Part shown: positions 16,283 through 24,649 of the stretch, in pieces
How the letters are laid out: each line of letters opens with the position of its first letter
How positions within the stretch are numbered: position 1 is the first letter of the stretch
Source: CAWHBO01 sp963827735
Lineage (GTDB): Bacteria; Patescibacteriota; Patescibacteriia; Patescibacteriales; UBA12075
NCBI GenBank assembly: GCA_963827735.1
Contig: CAWHBO010000007.1
Span: forward strand, 1 to 47,855
Direction of reading: 5' to 3'
DNA: 47,855 nt
Made by a program: the position numbers and the translations under genes
Notes under the pieces: generated by a model
Told to the model about the DNA's origin: nothing
The model's database searches: none
The model's input: the letters and a program-made list of their open reading frames with translations, nothing else

Positions 16283-17418
16283 AAGATTTTCGTTTGCTTG
16301 CTGATGTTAACCAGGATCCCGCAGGCCGAAAGCACTGCCAAAATCGCTGTCCCGCCGTAGCTTACAAAAGGCAAGGGCACGCCTGTCATCGGCATCATGT
16401 TGATTGTGCCGCCGATATTGATGATGGTCTGGATTGTCAGCCAAGACACGATGCCGATGGCAAGATTGCGGCCGAACTCATCGGGAGCGTGTCTGGAAAC
16501 GAAATAACCTCTCAAAAACAAGAACCCAAAAGCCAAAATCAGAAGCGCTGATCCAACCAGCCCGTTCTCCTCAGCAATGACTGCAAAAATTGAATCTCCG
16601 GAAACTTCCGGTATATACATATATTTCTGCCGGCTTTCACCAAAGCCTCGCCCCAAGATGCCGCCGGAACCGACTGCGATCAAAGACTGGTTGGTCTGAT
16701 AACAGACTTTATCGGGACTGTATCCCGGTTCCAGCATGCATTTGAAACGATTCATCTGATACGGGTTGATGTTTACCAATGCCACAAGCGCTAAAACTCC
16801 CAAAACAATCAAGGACAGAATATGCTTGACCTTGCCGCCCCCGACAAAATACACGACCAAGGCTGTCAGACCGATGATAGACAGCGTACCGACATCCGGC
16901 TGAAGAAGCATCAAAAAACCCACAAGCCCAAGCACCGCCACGAATGTTCCGATGCCTCTGGCGTAATCATGCAAATCTTCTTTTCTGGCCTGCAGCCAAG
17001 CCGCCAAATATAAAAGAAAAGATAATTTAACGAACTCTGACGGCTGCAAAGAATAACCGAATATATTTATCCAGCTGCGAGACTTGCCATAATTTGCGGA
17101 AAGCCCGGGAATAAAAACCAGAAGCAGGAGCAGGATGGAAAAAATCAAGAAACCGAAAGCATATTTTTGCCAGACATGATAGTCAACTTTTGCGAAAAAC
17201 CAGAATGCCGCCAATCCGACCAAAAGGCCGAAAAGCTGGTGTTTGAAAAAGTAATACACGTCGCCGAATTTTTCGTATGACACGACTGAAGAAGCGCTGG
17301 AAAGGCTTACCAGGCCAAAAATCAACAATGCCAAGATGATAAATATCAAAAATTTATCCGGCTCGTGATATTTTTTTTGCAAGGCTAACAATTTTTTAAA
17401 TCTTTTTTTTAAGGACAT
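16279..17418 (-). CDS. ftsW: SEDS-family peptidoglycan polymerase FtsW
   Basis: FtsW polymerises lipid II at the septum together with a class B PBP, which is not in this window. The 379-residue product has about ten membrane segments and SEDS motifs: QPDVGT in the middle, and a loop with SGDSIFAVIAEENGLVG near the extracytoplasmic face. The chosen ATG is at 17418 (MSLKKRF). A TTG at 17433 in the same frame would add five residues. It sits between mraY and murG, the position expected for FtsW rather than RodA. Confidence 0.94.
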   Translation of the reverse strand: MSLKKRFKKLLALQKKYHEPDKFLIFIILALLIFGLVSLSSASSVVSYEKFGDVYYFFKHQLFGLLVGLAAFWFFAKVDYHVWQKYAFGFLIFSILLLLLVFIPGLSANYGKSRSWINIFGYSLQPSEFVKLSFLLYLAAWLQARKEDLHDYARGIGTFVAVLGLVGFLMLLQPDVGTLSIIGLTALVVYFVGGGKVKHILSLIVLGVLALVALVNINPYQMNRFKCMLEPGYSPDKVCYQTNQSLIAVGSGGILGRGFGESRQKYMYIPEVSGDSIFAVIAEENGLVGSALLILAFGFLFLRGYFVSRHAPDEFGRNLAIGIVSWLTIQTIINIGGTINMMPMTGVPLPFVSYGGTAILAVLSACGILVNISKQTKIL

Positions 17419-17441
17419 GGAAATTTTTCGCAAATTGTTTC

Positions 17442-18494
17442 TTAAGTTGTCTTATCCAGCAAGAATATAATCAGTCCGACCGCCGCGGTTACTCCGGATA
17501 TAACCCAGGCTCGCATGACAATTTTTCCTTCCGGCCAGCCCTTAGCTTCAAAATGATGATGGATAGGCGAAGAAAGAAAAACTTTTTTTCCGCCCCTCAG
17601 CTTTTTTGATGCCAGCTGAATGATGGTTGAAAGCGCTTCAATGACAAAAATAAATCCGATAAAAGGCAAAATAAAAGCCGTATTTGTATACAAAGCAACT
17701 AAGGCCAATGTGATACCGAGCGACATTGATCCGGTATCTCCCATAAAAAATCTGGCCGGATTGATGTTGAACCACAGAAATGCCAAAAGCGCGCCGGTGA
17801 TGACCCCGCAAAAAGCGGCCAGATCATATCTGCCCGTCGCAAAAGATATCACAGCGTATGAAGCGAAGGAAAACAGCAAAGTGCCTCCGGCCAATCCGTC
17901 CAGTCCATCCGATTGATTTACGGCAAAAGCCGAACTGACAACCACGACGACGAAAAACAAGACATACCAGGCGCCGATGTTGAAATCTCCGGCAAACGGA
18001 ACATGGACCAGGTCCCAATCTAACTTAAAATAAAACCACAAAGCCCCGACCAAAGCGATGGCAGCATAAATTAACAGCTTATAGCTGAACTTTATCCCTC
18101 TGCCGTTGTACCCCATCCTTCTGGCATCCAGATAGTCATCAGCAAATCCCACCAAGGCCGAGGCTACGAGACAGCTTAAGGGCAAAAGGGTCTGACTGCG
18201 GGACAGGAAATTAAATTCTTTGAAAATTTCCCAAGGCAGCAATCGTCCCAGATAAAAAAACAACAAGCTGAAAATCAGGACTGTCACCCACACCAGCATG
18301 CCGCCCATGGTCGGTGTTCCGGATTTATGAATATGCAATTTGGTAAAAATCGGCGTGGACCCATTGTCATCACGGATCTGTTTGCCGATTTTATATTTAT
18401 ATAAAAAATATGTAAGGATCGGCGTCCAGGCGTAAGTAAAAATAAACGCGAGAGCGGTTAAGACCAACACCTTGATGATAACAAAATCTTGCAT
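17442..18494 (-). CDS. mraY: phospho-N-acetylmuramoyl-pentapeptide-transferase MraY
   Basis: MraY makes lipid I by joining phospho-MurNAc-pentapeptide to undecaprenyl phosphate. The 350-residue polytopic protein contains DD at 119-120, NQSDGLDG (193-200), GDTGS (252-256) and the HHHFE motif (312-316), all diagnostic of MraY. The start lies 7 bases after the stop of the 143-residue membrane protein upstream, consistent with one operon. The carrier lipid would be supplied through UppS at 27 kb. Confidence 0.96.
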   Translation of the reverse strand: MQDFVIIKVLVLTALAFIFTYAWTPILTYFLYKYKIGKQIRDDNGSTPIFTKLHIHKSGTPTMGGMLVWVTVLIFSLLFFYLGRLLPWEIFKEFNFLSRSQTLLPLSCLVASALVGFADDYLDARRMGYNGRGIKFSYKLLIYAAIALVGALWFYFKLDWDLVHVPFAGDFNIGAWYVLFFVVVVVSSAFAVNQSDGLDGLAGGTLLFSFASYAVISFATGRYDLAAFCGVITGALLAFLWFNINPARFFMGDTGSMSLGITLALVALYTNTAFILPFIGFIFVIEALSTIIQLASKKLRGGKKVFLSSPIHHHFEAKGWPEGKIVMRAWVISGVTAAVGLIIFLLDKTT

Positions 18495-18501
18495 AATGAT
18501 T

Positions 18502-18933
18502 TTATCTGAAATTTATTAAATATATGGAAGTGGTTGCCCCCAAGAGAATTACATTGACCAGCATTGCCCCCAAGAGAAGCACATAAGATATGAACTTTAT
18601 GTCAGCTTTAACATAACGGAAAACCAACAGGGTTAAAAGAAAATTGAAAAACGCGCAGACTGTGCCAAGAGTCGGCAGGATAAAAATCTGACCGGCATTG
18701 CCATACAAATCTATCCCAAAATCCACGCTGTAATGCAAAGCGATTTTTTGGAGTCCGATCTCGGTGCCGATAAATCTTGCTAAAAGCCAGGTGATAACAT
18801 TTAAGCCGGCAATCGCAGAAATCAAAATTTTTACATGCAAAAATTTCCAAACATAAGAAAATGATTTCACTATGTCCGATTTGACATCAATCAAAAAGAC
18901 TTCAAACTTTCCTAAAATTTGTGCTAACACCAT
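18502..18933 (-). CDS. small polytopic membrane protein, first gene of the mraY operon
   Basis: I do not recognise this gene. The 143-residue product has about three membrane segments (near residues 35-55, 83-103 and 113-140) and no catalytic motif. It is directly upstream of mraY on the same strand with a 7-base gap, so a role in wall or envelope synthesis is inferred from position only. A possible extended -10 element lies about 70 bases upstream of its start. Confidence 0.7.
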   Translation of the reverse strand: MVLAQILGKFEVFLIDVKSDIVKSFSYVWKFLHVKILISAIAGLNVITWLLARFIGTEIGLQKIALHYSVDFGIDLYGNAGQIFILPTLGTVCAFFNFLLTLLVFRYVKADIKFISYVLLLGAMLVNVILLGATTSIYLINFR

Positions 18934-19004
18934 ACATAATTACCAGAAATAATTATCACTAAAATGCTAATTTTGGTAAAAAATATTTAGCTAATTCTTC
19001 GTAT

Positions 19005-19013
19005 ATTCTAACA
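19005..19013 (-). promoter_or_regulatory. possible extended -10 for the mraY operon
   Basis: On the minus strand the string TGTTAGAAT (extended -10, TAGAAT core at 19005-19010) lies about 70 bases upstream of the 143-residue membrane protein gene. No good -35 is seen. Confidence 0.35.
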
Positions 19014-19021
19014 TAAATGAA

Positions 19022-19060
19022 TAAAAAATAAAACCCTCCTCCGCAAAAGCTTTAGAGGGC
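19022..19060 (-). terminator. terminator after tRNA-Val
   Basis: CCCTC (19034-19038) pairs with GAGGG (19055-19059), with further partial pairing inside. On the minus strand it is followed by TTTTATTTTTT, about 27 bases after the tRNA-Val 3' end. Confidence 0.55.
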
Positions 19061-19085
19061 ATGTGTGAACCCGAGTCTTATCATG

Positions 19086-19571
<486 letters not shown>

Positions 19572-19577
19572 ATATTT

Positions 19578-19670
19578 TGTCATTCTGAACGAAGCGTAGC
19601 GGAGTGAAGAATCCCGACGCATTATGATAAATCAACGGGATCCTTCGTCGCTTCGCTCCTCAGGATGACA
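19578..19670. repeat. REP-like hairpin between rnhA and recJ
   Basis: The left part (TGTCATTCTGAACGAAGCG) and the right part (CTTCGCTCCTCAGGATGACA) are imperfect reverse complements around a 30-base centre. Similar palindromes, whose antisense reads HSERSE in one frame, occur dispersed between genes in many bacteria. It supplies the last codons and the stop of recJ (19660) and would extend the RNase HI N-terminus if the upstream start were used. Confidence 0.75.
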
Positions 19671-19957
19671 ATGTATTAGCTTCTTTGATGTCAACAATTT
19701 TAAACTGCACTTCTCTCCGGCCGTTAAATTCATTCAGATCAAGGCTGTATGCGATATCAATTTCACTGCCAATTTTAATGTTCGGCCATCTTTCGGTTTG
19801 TCCAAAACCAATGGCGGAAAAAACGCCAGAATCAGCCTGTTTGATCCTGAGTTTCAGGTGGCTGCCATCGGCGCCCATATACATGATATCAACCACCATC
19901 GCTTTTTTGCTTAAAAATACCGGCCGTTCATTGTCCTGCCCGAAAGGCGCGAAAAAG
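19660..19957 (-). CDS. recJ: RecJ C-terminal OB-like segment (frame 1 again)
   Basis: From the T run (plus-strand A run 19952-19956) the reading returns to the first frame and encodes APFGQDNERPVF followed by an OB-type domain. The final residues TLSS and the stop lie inside the REP-like hairpin, so the natural C-terminus may have been altered by that element. Confidence 0.75.
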
Positions 19958-20941
19958 ATTTACGCCGGCCAAAGTTTTTTCATCAATGTCGGCTAGCCGC
20001 AATTCAGCCTCCAGCGTTATTTTCGGCTTCAAATCCGCTTGAAACAATTTCTCATCGGCAATGCTCCGCATTTTGTTCAAAAACTGAGGCAAATTTTCCC
20101 GGTTCAAGCTGAATCCGCAAGCCGCCGGATGGCCGCCATACTTATCCAAAAATTCTCCGCATTTCTCAACCGCTTCAATGATGTTAAATTCCGGAATTCC
20201 CCGGCCCGATCCTTTATAGCCATCTTCGGTCTCGGTTATCACCATGGATGGCCGATAGTACTTTGATGTTATCCGGCCAGATACCAAACCGACGACACCT
20301 TCGTTCCAAACATCTTCGCCTTCTTCTTTGGAAGCAAACACGCCGATCATGATTTTATCTTCCTCAGGGCTTACCTGCTTCTCCACTTGGTCAAAAATCT
20401 CTTCTGTTATCCTTTGCCTGTCAATGTTTCTCTGGTTAAGTTCTTGCGCCAGCCTCACGGCCTCGTCTCTCTTCTTGGAAACCAAGAGCATGTAAGCGGT
20501 GTTTGCATGATCCATCCTGCCAGCGGCGTTGAGCCGTGGTCCGATCTGAAAACCGATGTTCCATGATTCCAGGTTCTTGTCCAAGCTGATCTTGGCGACT
20601 CTCATCAATTCGCTTAGCCCCAAACGTTTCGTTTTCCGTAATTTTTCCAAACCGGTCTTAACAAAAATCCTGTTCTCTCCTCTCAATTTTACGCAATCGG
20701 CGACTGTCCCAATCGCCACCAGATCCAAAAAGCTTTGAATCAATTTTTCCTTGTCGTTTTCCTCCAATTTTGATTTCATGATCAGCGCTTGAGCAAGTTT
20801 GAAAGCAACTCCGACACCAGCCAATTTCTTATCCGGATATTTTTCTCCCGGAACTGCCGGATTTATGATCAAGGCATCAGGATACTCCGTCTTGAGGAGC
20901 GGGGGCGTATGATGATCGGTGACAATCACGTCAATCCCCAA
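19928..20941 (-). CDS. recJ: RecJ central segment (frame 2)
   Basis: This segment has the VTDHH motif at its start, the LVAIGTVADC helix, the RLNAAGR motif and the DHHA1 GGHPAACGFS motif. Real coding in this frame starts near 20967, before the ATG at 20941. The last few codons (about RAFRAGQ) are out of frame after the homopolymer at 19952-19956. Confidence 0.8.
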   Translation of the reverse strand: MGIDVIVTDHHTPPLLKTEYPDALIINPAVPGEKYPDKKLAGVGVAFKLAQALIMKSKLEENDKEKLIQSFLDLVAIGTVADCVKLRGENRIFVKTGLEKLRKTKRLGLSELMRVAKISLDKNLESWNIGFQIGPRLNAAGRMDHANTAYMLLVSKKRDEAVRLAQELNQRNIDRQRITEEIFDQVEKQVSPEEDKIMIGVFASKEEGEDVWNEGVVGLVSGRITSKYYRPSMVITETEDGYKGSGRGIPEFNIIEAVEKCGEFLDKYGGHPAACGFSLNRENLPQFLNKMRSIADEKLFQADLKPKITLEAELRLADIDEKTLAGVNLFRAFRAGQ

Positions 20942-21402
20942 GCTTTGAGCAAAAGAAATTTCGTCCCGGCTCGAATTCCTCCGTCAACCGTGATAACAAG
21001 CCTTGCCCCCTCATTCCGGATGAACTCAATCGCATCCTTGTTGAGACCGTAACCCTCGGATACGCGATGAGGGATATATACATCCGCCTCCGCTTTCAAA
21101 GTTCTTAAAGCCTCAAAAATCAAAGCGGATGAGGTAACGCCGTCTGCGTCATAATCCCCATAAACAAAAATCTTGTTTCGCTCTTTGATATGCTTGATGA
21201 TGAGCGCAATCGCTTTTTCCATATCACCAAACAAAAAGGGATCGTGCGTATCTTTAAAACCCGCTTCTAAAAAGGTTTTCGCTTCTGCCAGGCTTTCAAA
21301 ACCACGGTTAAACAACAGCTGTAAAACCAAAGGTTCAAACCCGGGCATCTTGTCTTTATATTCCGCTGGCATTGCGGGCTTTTGTTCCCAGTTCTTTTCC
21401 AT
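20926..21402 (-). CDS. recJ: RecJ N-terminal segment (frame 1)
   Basis: This is the first of three RecJ pieces. It holds the DHH-family metal-binding motif GDYDADGVTSS and ends with nine out-of-frame codons after the CCC run at 20965-20967. It begins 2 bases after the stop of a 32-residue membrane peptide gene. Confidence 0.8.
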   Translation of the reverse strand: MEKNWEQKPAMPAEYKDKMPGFEPLVLQLLFNRGFESLAEAKTFLEAGFKDTHDPFLFGDMEKAIALIIKHIKERNKIFVYGDYDADGVTSSALIFEALRTLKAEADVYIPHRVSEGYGLNKDAIEFIRNEGARLVITVDGGIRAGTKFLLLKAWGLT

Positions 21403-21403
21403 A

Positions 21404-21502
21404 CTACATGAATGCCACCCCGACGGTCCAAAGCACCATCGTGAATATGATCATGGCCGACAAAATTACCCAGACGATTTTGACAAAATGTTTTCTCTTC
21501 AT
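21404..21502 (-). CDS. 32-residue single-span membrane peptide upstream of recJ
   Basis: A short ATG-to-TAG frame encodes a basic start (MKRKHFVKIVW) and one hydrophobic span (about residues 10-31). The stop ends 1 base before the recJ start codon region, so the two are likely coupled. I know no function. Support comes from position, start and hydrophobic pattern; it could be spurious. Confidence 0.5.
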   Translation of the reverse strand: MKRKHFVKIVWVILSAMIIFTMVLWTVGVAFM

Positions 21503-21526
21503 ATGTATGTGATGCTAATCCGCGAA

Positions 21527-21694
21527 TAAATGCTAATCCGCTAATCGCTAATAAAAATTCGCAATTAGCGGATTAGCATTTATTAGCATATTAGCGTCAT
21601 ACCATTAGCAATTAGCGGATTAGCATTTATTAGCATATTAGCGTCATACCATTAGCAATTAGCGGATTAGCATTTATTAGCATATTAGCGTCAT
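21527..21694. repeat. 47-bp tandem repeat (2.9 copies) with a flanking inverted copy
   Basis: Units begin at 21561, 21608 and 21655, each GCAATTAGCGGATTAGCATT onward, and are essentially identical. The sequence 21527-21549 is the near reverse complement of the unit start. The unit is itself made of ATTAGC words. It fills the gap between lepA and the small peptide gene and contains no gene. Confidence 0.92.
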
Positions 21695-21696
21695 CC

Positions 21697-23490
21697 TTAT
21701 TTTTTTAACAGCTTAATGAATGTCTCCGACGGTATATCCACGCTGCCCTTGCCGGCAGTCATCATTTTTTTCTTGCCTTTCTTCTGCTTCTCCAAAAGTT
21801 TCCGCTTGCGCGTAACATCGCCGCCGTACAGCTTGGCGGTAACATCTTTGCGCAATGCGGCTAAACGCTCGCCGGCAATGATTTTGCCGCCAATGGAAGC
21901 CTGCAATTTGATGACGAACATCTGCTTGGGCAGATGATCCCGCAAAGTTTCAACAATTTCTTTGCCACGGCGATGAGCGTCGTCTTCATAAACAATCACG
22001 GATAAAGCTTCAATCGGATCTTCCGCCACCAGAATGTCCATCTTAACAACCCGAGCCTCGCGGTATCCCAGATATTCATAATTTATGGACGCATAGCCGG
22101 AGCTTAAGCCTTTGATCTTATCATAAAAATCCGTAAGAATAGCGCTCATTGGTATTTCATAATGAAGGATGGCTCTGGTCTGGTCAATGTATTCGGTATT
22201 TTTGTATATGCCTCTTCTTTCTTGCGCCAGGCTCATGATGTTTCCGACATACTCTTTGGGAGTGATGACGTCCAGATTAACCCACGGCTCTTCAATGTGT
22301 TCGGTTTCTTCGGGCTTGGGAAACTGCTGAGGTGTTCGCATGATCATTTCTTCGCCGTTTTTCTTGAAAACTTTATACGCTACGCTCGGCAAGGTAACAA
22401 TCAACTCCAAGTCGAATTCGCGCCTGAGCCTTTCTTGAAAAATTTCCAAATGCAAAATGCCCAAAAATCCGCAACGGAAACCGATGCCCAAAGCTTGCGA
22501 TTGTTCCGGTTCATAAAACAAAGCCGAATCATTGAGCTTAAGCCGGTCCATGGCTTCACGCAATTCCTTATACTCATTGCCTTCTTTGGGAAAAATTCCG
22601 GCAAACACCATCGGCTTTGCTTCCGCATAGCCTTTAAGCGGCGCCATGCCTTCACTGTCTTTTGTAAGCGCCACCGTGTCTCCCACCCGGCATTCAGCCA
22701 CTGATCTGAAACCGGTGATGATATATCCGATCTCGCCGGTCTTTAAGCTTCCGGTGGAAAAATATCCGGGTTTGAAAATTCCCACTTCCAAGGCTTCACT
22801 CTCCGCCTTGGTCGCTAAAAGTTTTATCTTATCATTTTTGCTCACTTCCCCGTCAATGATGCGAACATAGGCGACCACGCCTTTATATTCATCATAATTT
22901 GAATCAAAAATCAGAGCCCTAAGCTTACCGGCATTTTCTTTGGCCGCGTAATTTTTGGGGCAGGGCACGCTTTTGATCACGGCGTCCAAAACCTCGCCGA
23001 CTCCCTCTCCGGTTTTACCAGAAGCATATAAGATCTCTTCTTCTTTGCATCCCAAAAGTTCCATAATCTCTCTTTTGGTTTTTTCTTTGTCGGCCGCCGG
23101 CAGATCAATCTTGTTGGCCACCGGGATGATGGTCAGATTCTGCTCCATGGCCAAGTAAAGATTAGCCAGCGTCTGGGCCTGAATCCCCTGTGTGGCATCA
23201 ACCAAAAGCACAGCGCCTTCCACGGCCGCCAAACTGCGTGACACCTCATATGTAAAATCTACATGCCCGGGAGTGTCAATCAAATTAAGCTTATAGCCTT
23301 TGTAATCCATTGACACCGGCTGGAGCTTGATGGTGATGCCTCTTTCCCGTTCAATGTCCATGGTATCAAGAAGCTGATTTTTCATTTTTCTTTTTTCAAC
23401 CGTCCCGGTGATTTCCAGCATCCTGTCAGCCAAAGTTGATTTGCCATGATCAATGTGGGCGATTATGCAAAAATTTCTTATTTTATCCAT
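21697..23490 (-). CDS. lepA: elongation factor 4 (LepA) GTPase
   Basis: LepA is a ribosome-associated translational GTPase linked to initiation fidelity and back-translocation. The 597 residues include G1 AHIDHGKST (10-18), the DTPGH switch 2 and NKID G4, then EF-G-like domains and the LepA-specific C-terminal domain. The length matches the family. It has its own candidate promoter at 23548-23576 and is followed by a tandem-repeat tract. Confidence 0.97.
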   Translation of the reverse strand: MDKIRNFCIIAHIDHGKSTLADRMLEITGTVEKRKMKNQLLDTMDIERERGITIKLQPVSMDYKGYKLNLIDTPGHVDFTYEVSRSLAAVEGAVLLVDATQGIQAQTLANLYLAMEQNLTIIPVANKIDLPAADKEKTKREIMELLGCKEEEILYASGKTGEGVGEVLDAVIKSVPCPKNYAAKENAGKLRALIFDSNYDEYKGVVAYVRIIDGEVSKNDKIKLLATKAESEALEVGIFKPGYFSTGSLKTGEIGYIITGFRSVAECRVGDTVALTKDSEGMAPLKGYAEAKPMVFAGIFPKEGNEYKELREAMDRLKLNDSALFYEPEQSQALGIGFRCGFLGILHLEIFQERLRREFDLELIVTLPSVAYKVFKKNGEEMIMRTPQQFPKPEETEHIEEPWVNLDVITPKEYVGNIMSLAQERRGIYKNTEYIDQTRAILHYEIPMSAILTDFYDKIKGLSSGYASINYEYLGYREARVVKMDILVAEDPIEALSVIVYEDDAHRRGKEIVETLRDHLPKQMFVIKLQASIGGKIIAGERLAALRKDVTAKLYGGDVTRKRKLLEKQKKGKKKMMTAGKGSVDIPSETFIKLLKK

Positions 23491-23547
23491 ATCATTATCC
23501 TTTTCTTATTTGTCTTTTTATTCTTTTTTATTTTTTATTATACATTT

Positions 23548-23576
23548 ATACTACTAACTTTTTTGTATTTGGTCAA
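23548..23576 (-). promoter_or_regulatory. candidate lepA promoter
   Basis: On the minus strand TTGACC (23571-23576) and TAGTAT (23548-23553) are 17 bases apart, about 55 bases before the lepA start. Confidence 0.5.
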
Positions 23577-23580
23577 TGTA

Positions 23581-23610
23581 AAAGGGGTAAACATTCCTGC
23601 TTACCCCTTT
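23581..23610 (-). terminator. terminator of the 149-residue gene
   Basis: A 10-base-pair stem (AAAGGGGTAA with TTACCCCTTT) and a 10-base loop lie 34 bases after the stop at 23644. Confidence 0.8.
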
Positions 23611-23643
23611 AATTGAACTACGTTCTCAAAGCCTGTCTCTTAG

Positions 23644-24093
23644 CTAATTCATTTTGATTATACGTGAAAATTCCTTTATCGCTTCGACTGATATTTGATC
23701 ATCTCTTACAAAAGAATCTTCTGTCCGCTTATAATCTTTAGCCTGAGAATTGATGACAAGTATCTCAATAAAAGATACCAAATCAACATTTTCCAAGAGC
23801 TTAAAAGGCATAGCGCCCAGCATCATTTTTATACCGTCGGTACTGATTACAACTTCGGAATGTTCGATCCCAACCTCTGCCAAAGCAAACCCAAGATTTT
23901 CCATCTTGAGCAATGCGGCCTTGATTTTCTGAAACATCGACTCTTCGCTGTTCAGTTTTTTACGCTGAACCGGATCAAAAATTCTAGTTATAAACATGCC
24001 ATCTCGGGCGCTATCATGGTCTCTGATTAAAAAAAGAAACAAATTTCCATCCACCTGAAACGTTGCAACAATCCTTTTGTCTCCAAAATACAT
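23644..24093 (-). CDS. hypothetical protein, 149 residues
   Basis: I do not recognise this protein. It is soluble, with no signal peptide or membrane segment, and of mixed alpha/beta character. It has a strong Shine-Dalgarno sequence (GGAGGG, 5 bases before ATG), which is unusual in this window, and its own promoter and terminator, so it is a real single-gene unit. It lies between rplU and lepA on the same strand. No catalytic motif is evident. Confidence 0.7.
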   Translation of the reverse strand: MYFGDKRIVATFQVDGNLFLFLIRDHDSARDGMFITRIFDPVQRKKLNSEESMFQKIKAALLKMENLGFALAEVGIEHSEVVISTDGIKMMLGAMPFKLLENVDLVSFIEILVINSQAKDYKRTEDSFVRDDQISVEAIKEFSRIIKMN

Positions 24094-24111
24094 GCTTAAC
24101 CCTCCAAAAAA

Positions 24112-24141
24112 GTTATAAAGATCGTTTTTATTTTATGTAAA
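24112..24141 (-). promoter_or_regulatory. candidate promoter of the 149-residue gene
   Basis: On the minus strand TTTACA (24136-24141) and TATAAC (24112-24117) are 18 bases apart, which would give a very short leader containing the GGAGGG ribosome binding site. Confidence 0.5.
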
Positions 24142-24149
24142 TTTACCAA

Positions 24150-24174
24150 AACGCCTCAAACAATTTGAGGCGTT
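24150..24174 (-). terminator. rplU terminator
   Basis: An 11-base-pair perfect stem (AACGCCTCAAA with TTTGAGGCGTT) and a 3-base loop lie 7 bases after the rplU stop, with a TTTT run following on the minus strand. Confidence 0.85.
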
Positions 24175-24180
24175 CCGTGT

Positions 24181-24495
24181 CTATGCAATTTTTGTAATTT
24201 CAACTTTGGTGTAACTCTGCCTGTGCCCGTTGTTTCTTAGATATCTGGTTTTGTTCTTGTACTTGGTGACCAAAATTTTCTTATCCTTTCCCGTGCTTAA
24301 GATTTTTCCGTCAACGATTGTTCCCAAGCTCGGCTTGCCCAGATTAAGTTCCGCGCCTTCGGAATCGGCTGTCATCAATGTTTCAAAAGAAACTTTTGCG
24401 CCGTCTTCGCCAACGAGCTTTTCAATTTTTAAAATTTCGCCTTCCTTAACTTTATACTGCTTGCCTCCGGTCTTGATAACCGCCATCTTTGTCAT
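24181..24495 (-). CDS. rplU: 50S ribosomal protein L21
   Basis: This is a structural protein of the large subunit that binds 23S rRNA. The 104 residues show the L21 pattern: AVIKTGGKQYKV at the start, a central beta-barrel, and the RNA-binding end YKNKTRYLRNNGHRQSYTKV. A start at the internal ATG (24486, MAVIKTGG) is equally plausible. L27 (rpmA), the usual neighbour, is not adjacent. It has its own strong promoter and terminator. Confidence 0.95.
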   Translation of the reverse strand: MTKMAVIKTGGKQYKVKEGEILKIEKLVGEDGAKVSFETLMTADSEGAELNLGKPSLGTIVDGKILSTGKDKKILVTKYKNKTRYLRNNGHRQSYTKVEITKIA

Positions 24496-24607
24496 ATAAT
24501 TTACTACGTGCCTTAAGTGATTCTATAAATATATAAAGAATTACATTTAAACTTAAAACATCAATTAATTTTCAAAAATAAAATCCGCCTCAATTAGCGG
24601 TAATGTT

Positions 24608-24635
24608 ATTATACTGAAATATGCCAAAAAGTCAA
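24608..24635 (-). promoter_or_regulatory. strong rplU promoter
   Basis: On the minus strand TTGACT (24630-24635) and TATAAT (24608-24613) are 16 bases apart. Transcription would begin near 24601, directly before a small hairpin (CCGC...GCGG, 24584-24600) and a T-rich stretch. That hairpin may end malic-enzyme transcripts or act as a leader for rplU. Confidence 0.7.
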
Positions 24636-24649
24636 GGTTTTTTTATGTA

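Larger units (their letters stand above)
19660..21402 (-). pseudogene. recJ: single-stranded-DNA exonuclease RecJ with two frameshifts
   Basis: RecJ degrades 5' single-stranded DNA in recombination and repair. Three consecutive segments together give a normal-length RecJ of about 580 residues: DHH domain with GDYDADG and VTVDGG, then VTDHH, then the DHHA1 domain with KYGGHPAACGFS, then an OB-type C-terminus. The frame breaks once at a CCC run (20965-20967), where one extra base restores RAGDEISFAQ, and again at a five-A run (19952-19956), where one base less restores NLFAPFGQ. Both breaks are in homopolymers and opposite in sign. A sequencing error is the simplest cause; a true pseudogene is the alternative. 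Confidence 0.85.

Noticed and set aside
19572..19622. extended RNase HI start
   Set aside because: The added residues (MRRDSSLRYASF) come from a REP-like intergenic element, and the family start fits the ATG at 19571.
21527..21694. possible CRISPR array
   Set aside because: The 47-bp units are tandem, with no unique spacers between them and no cas genes nearby.
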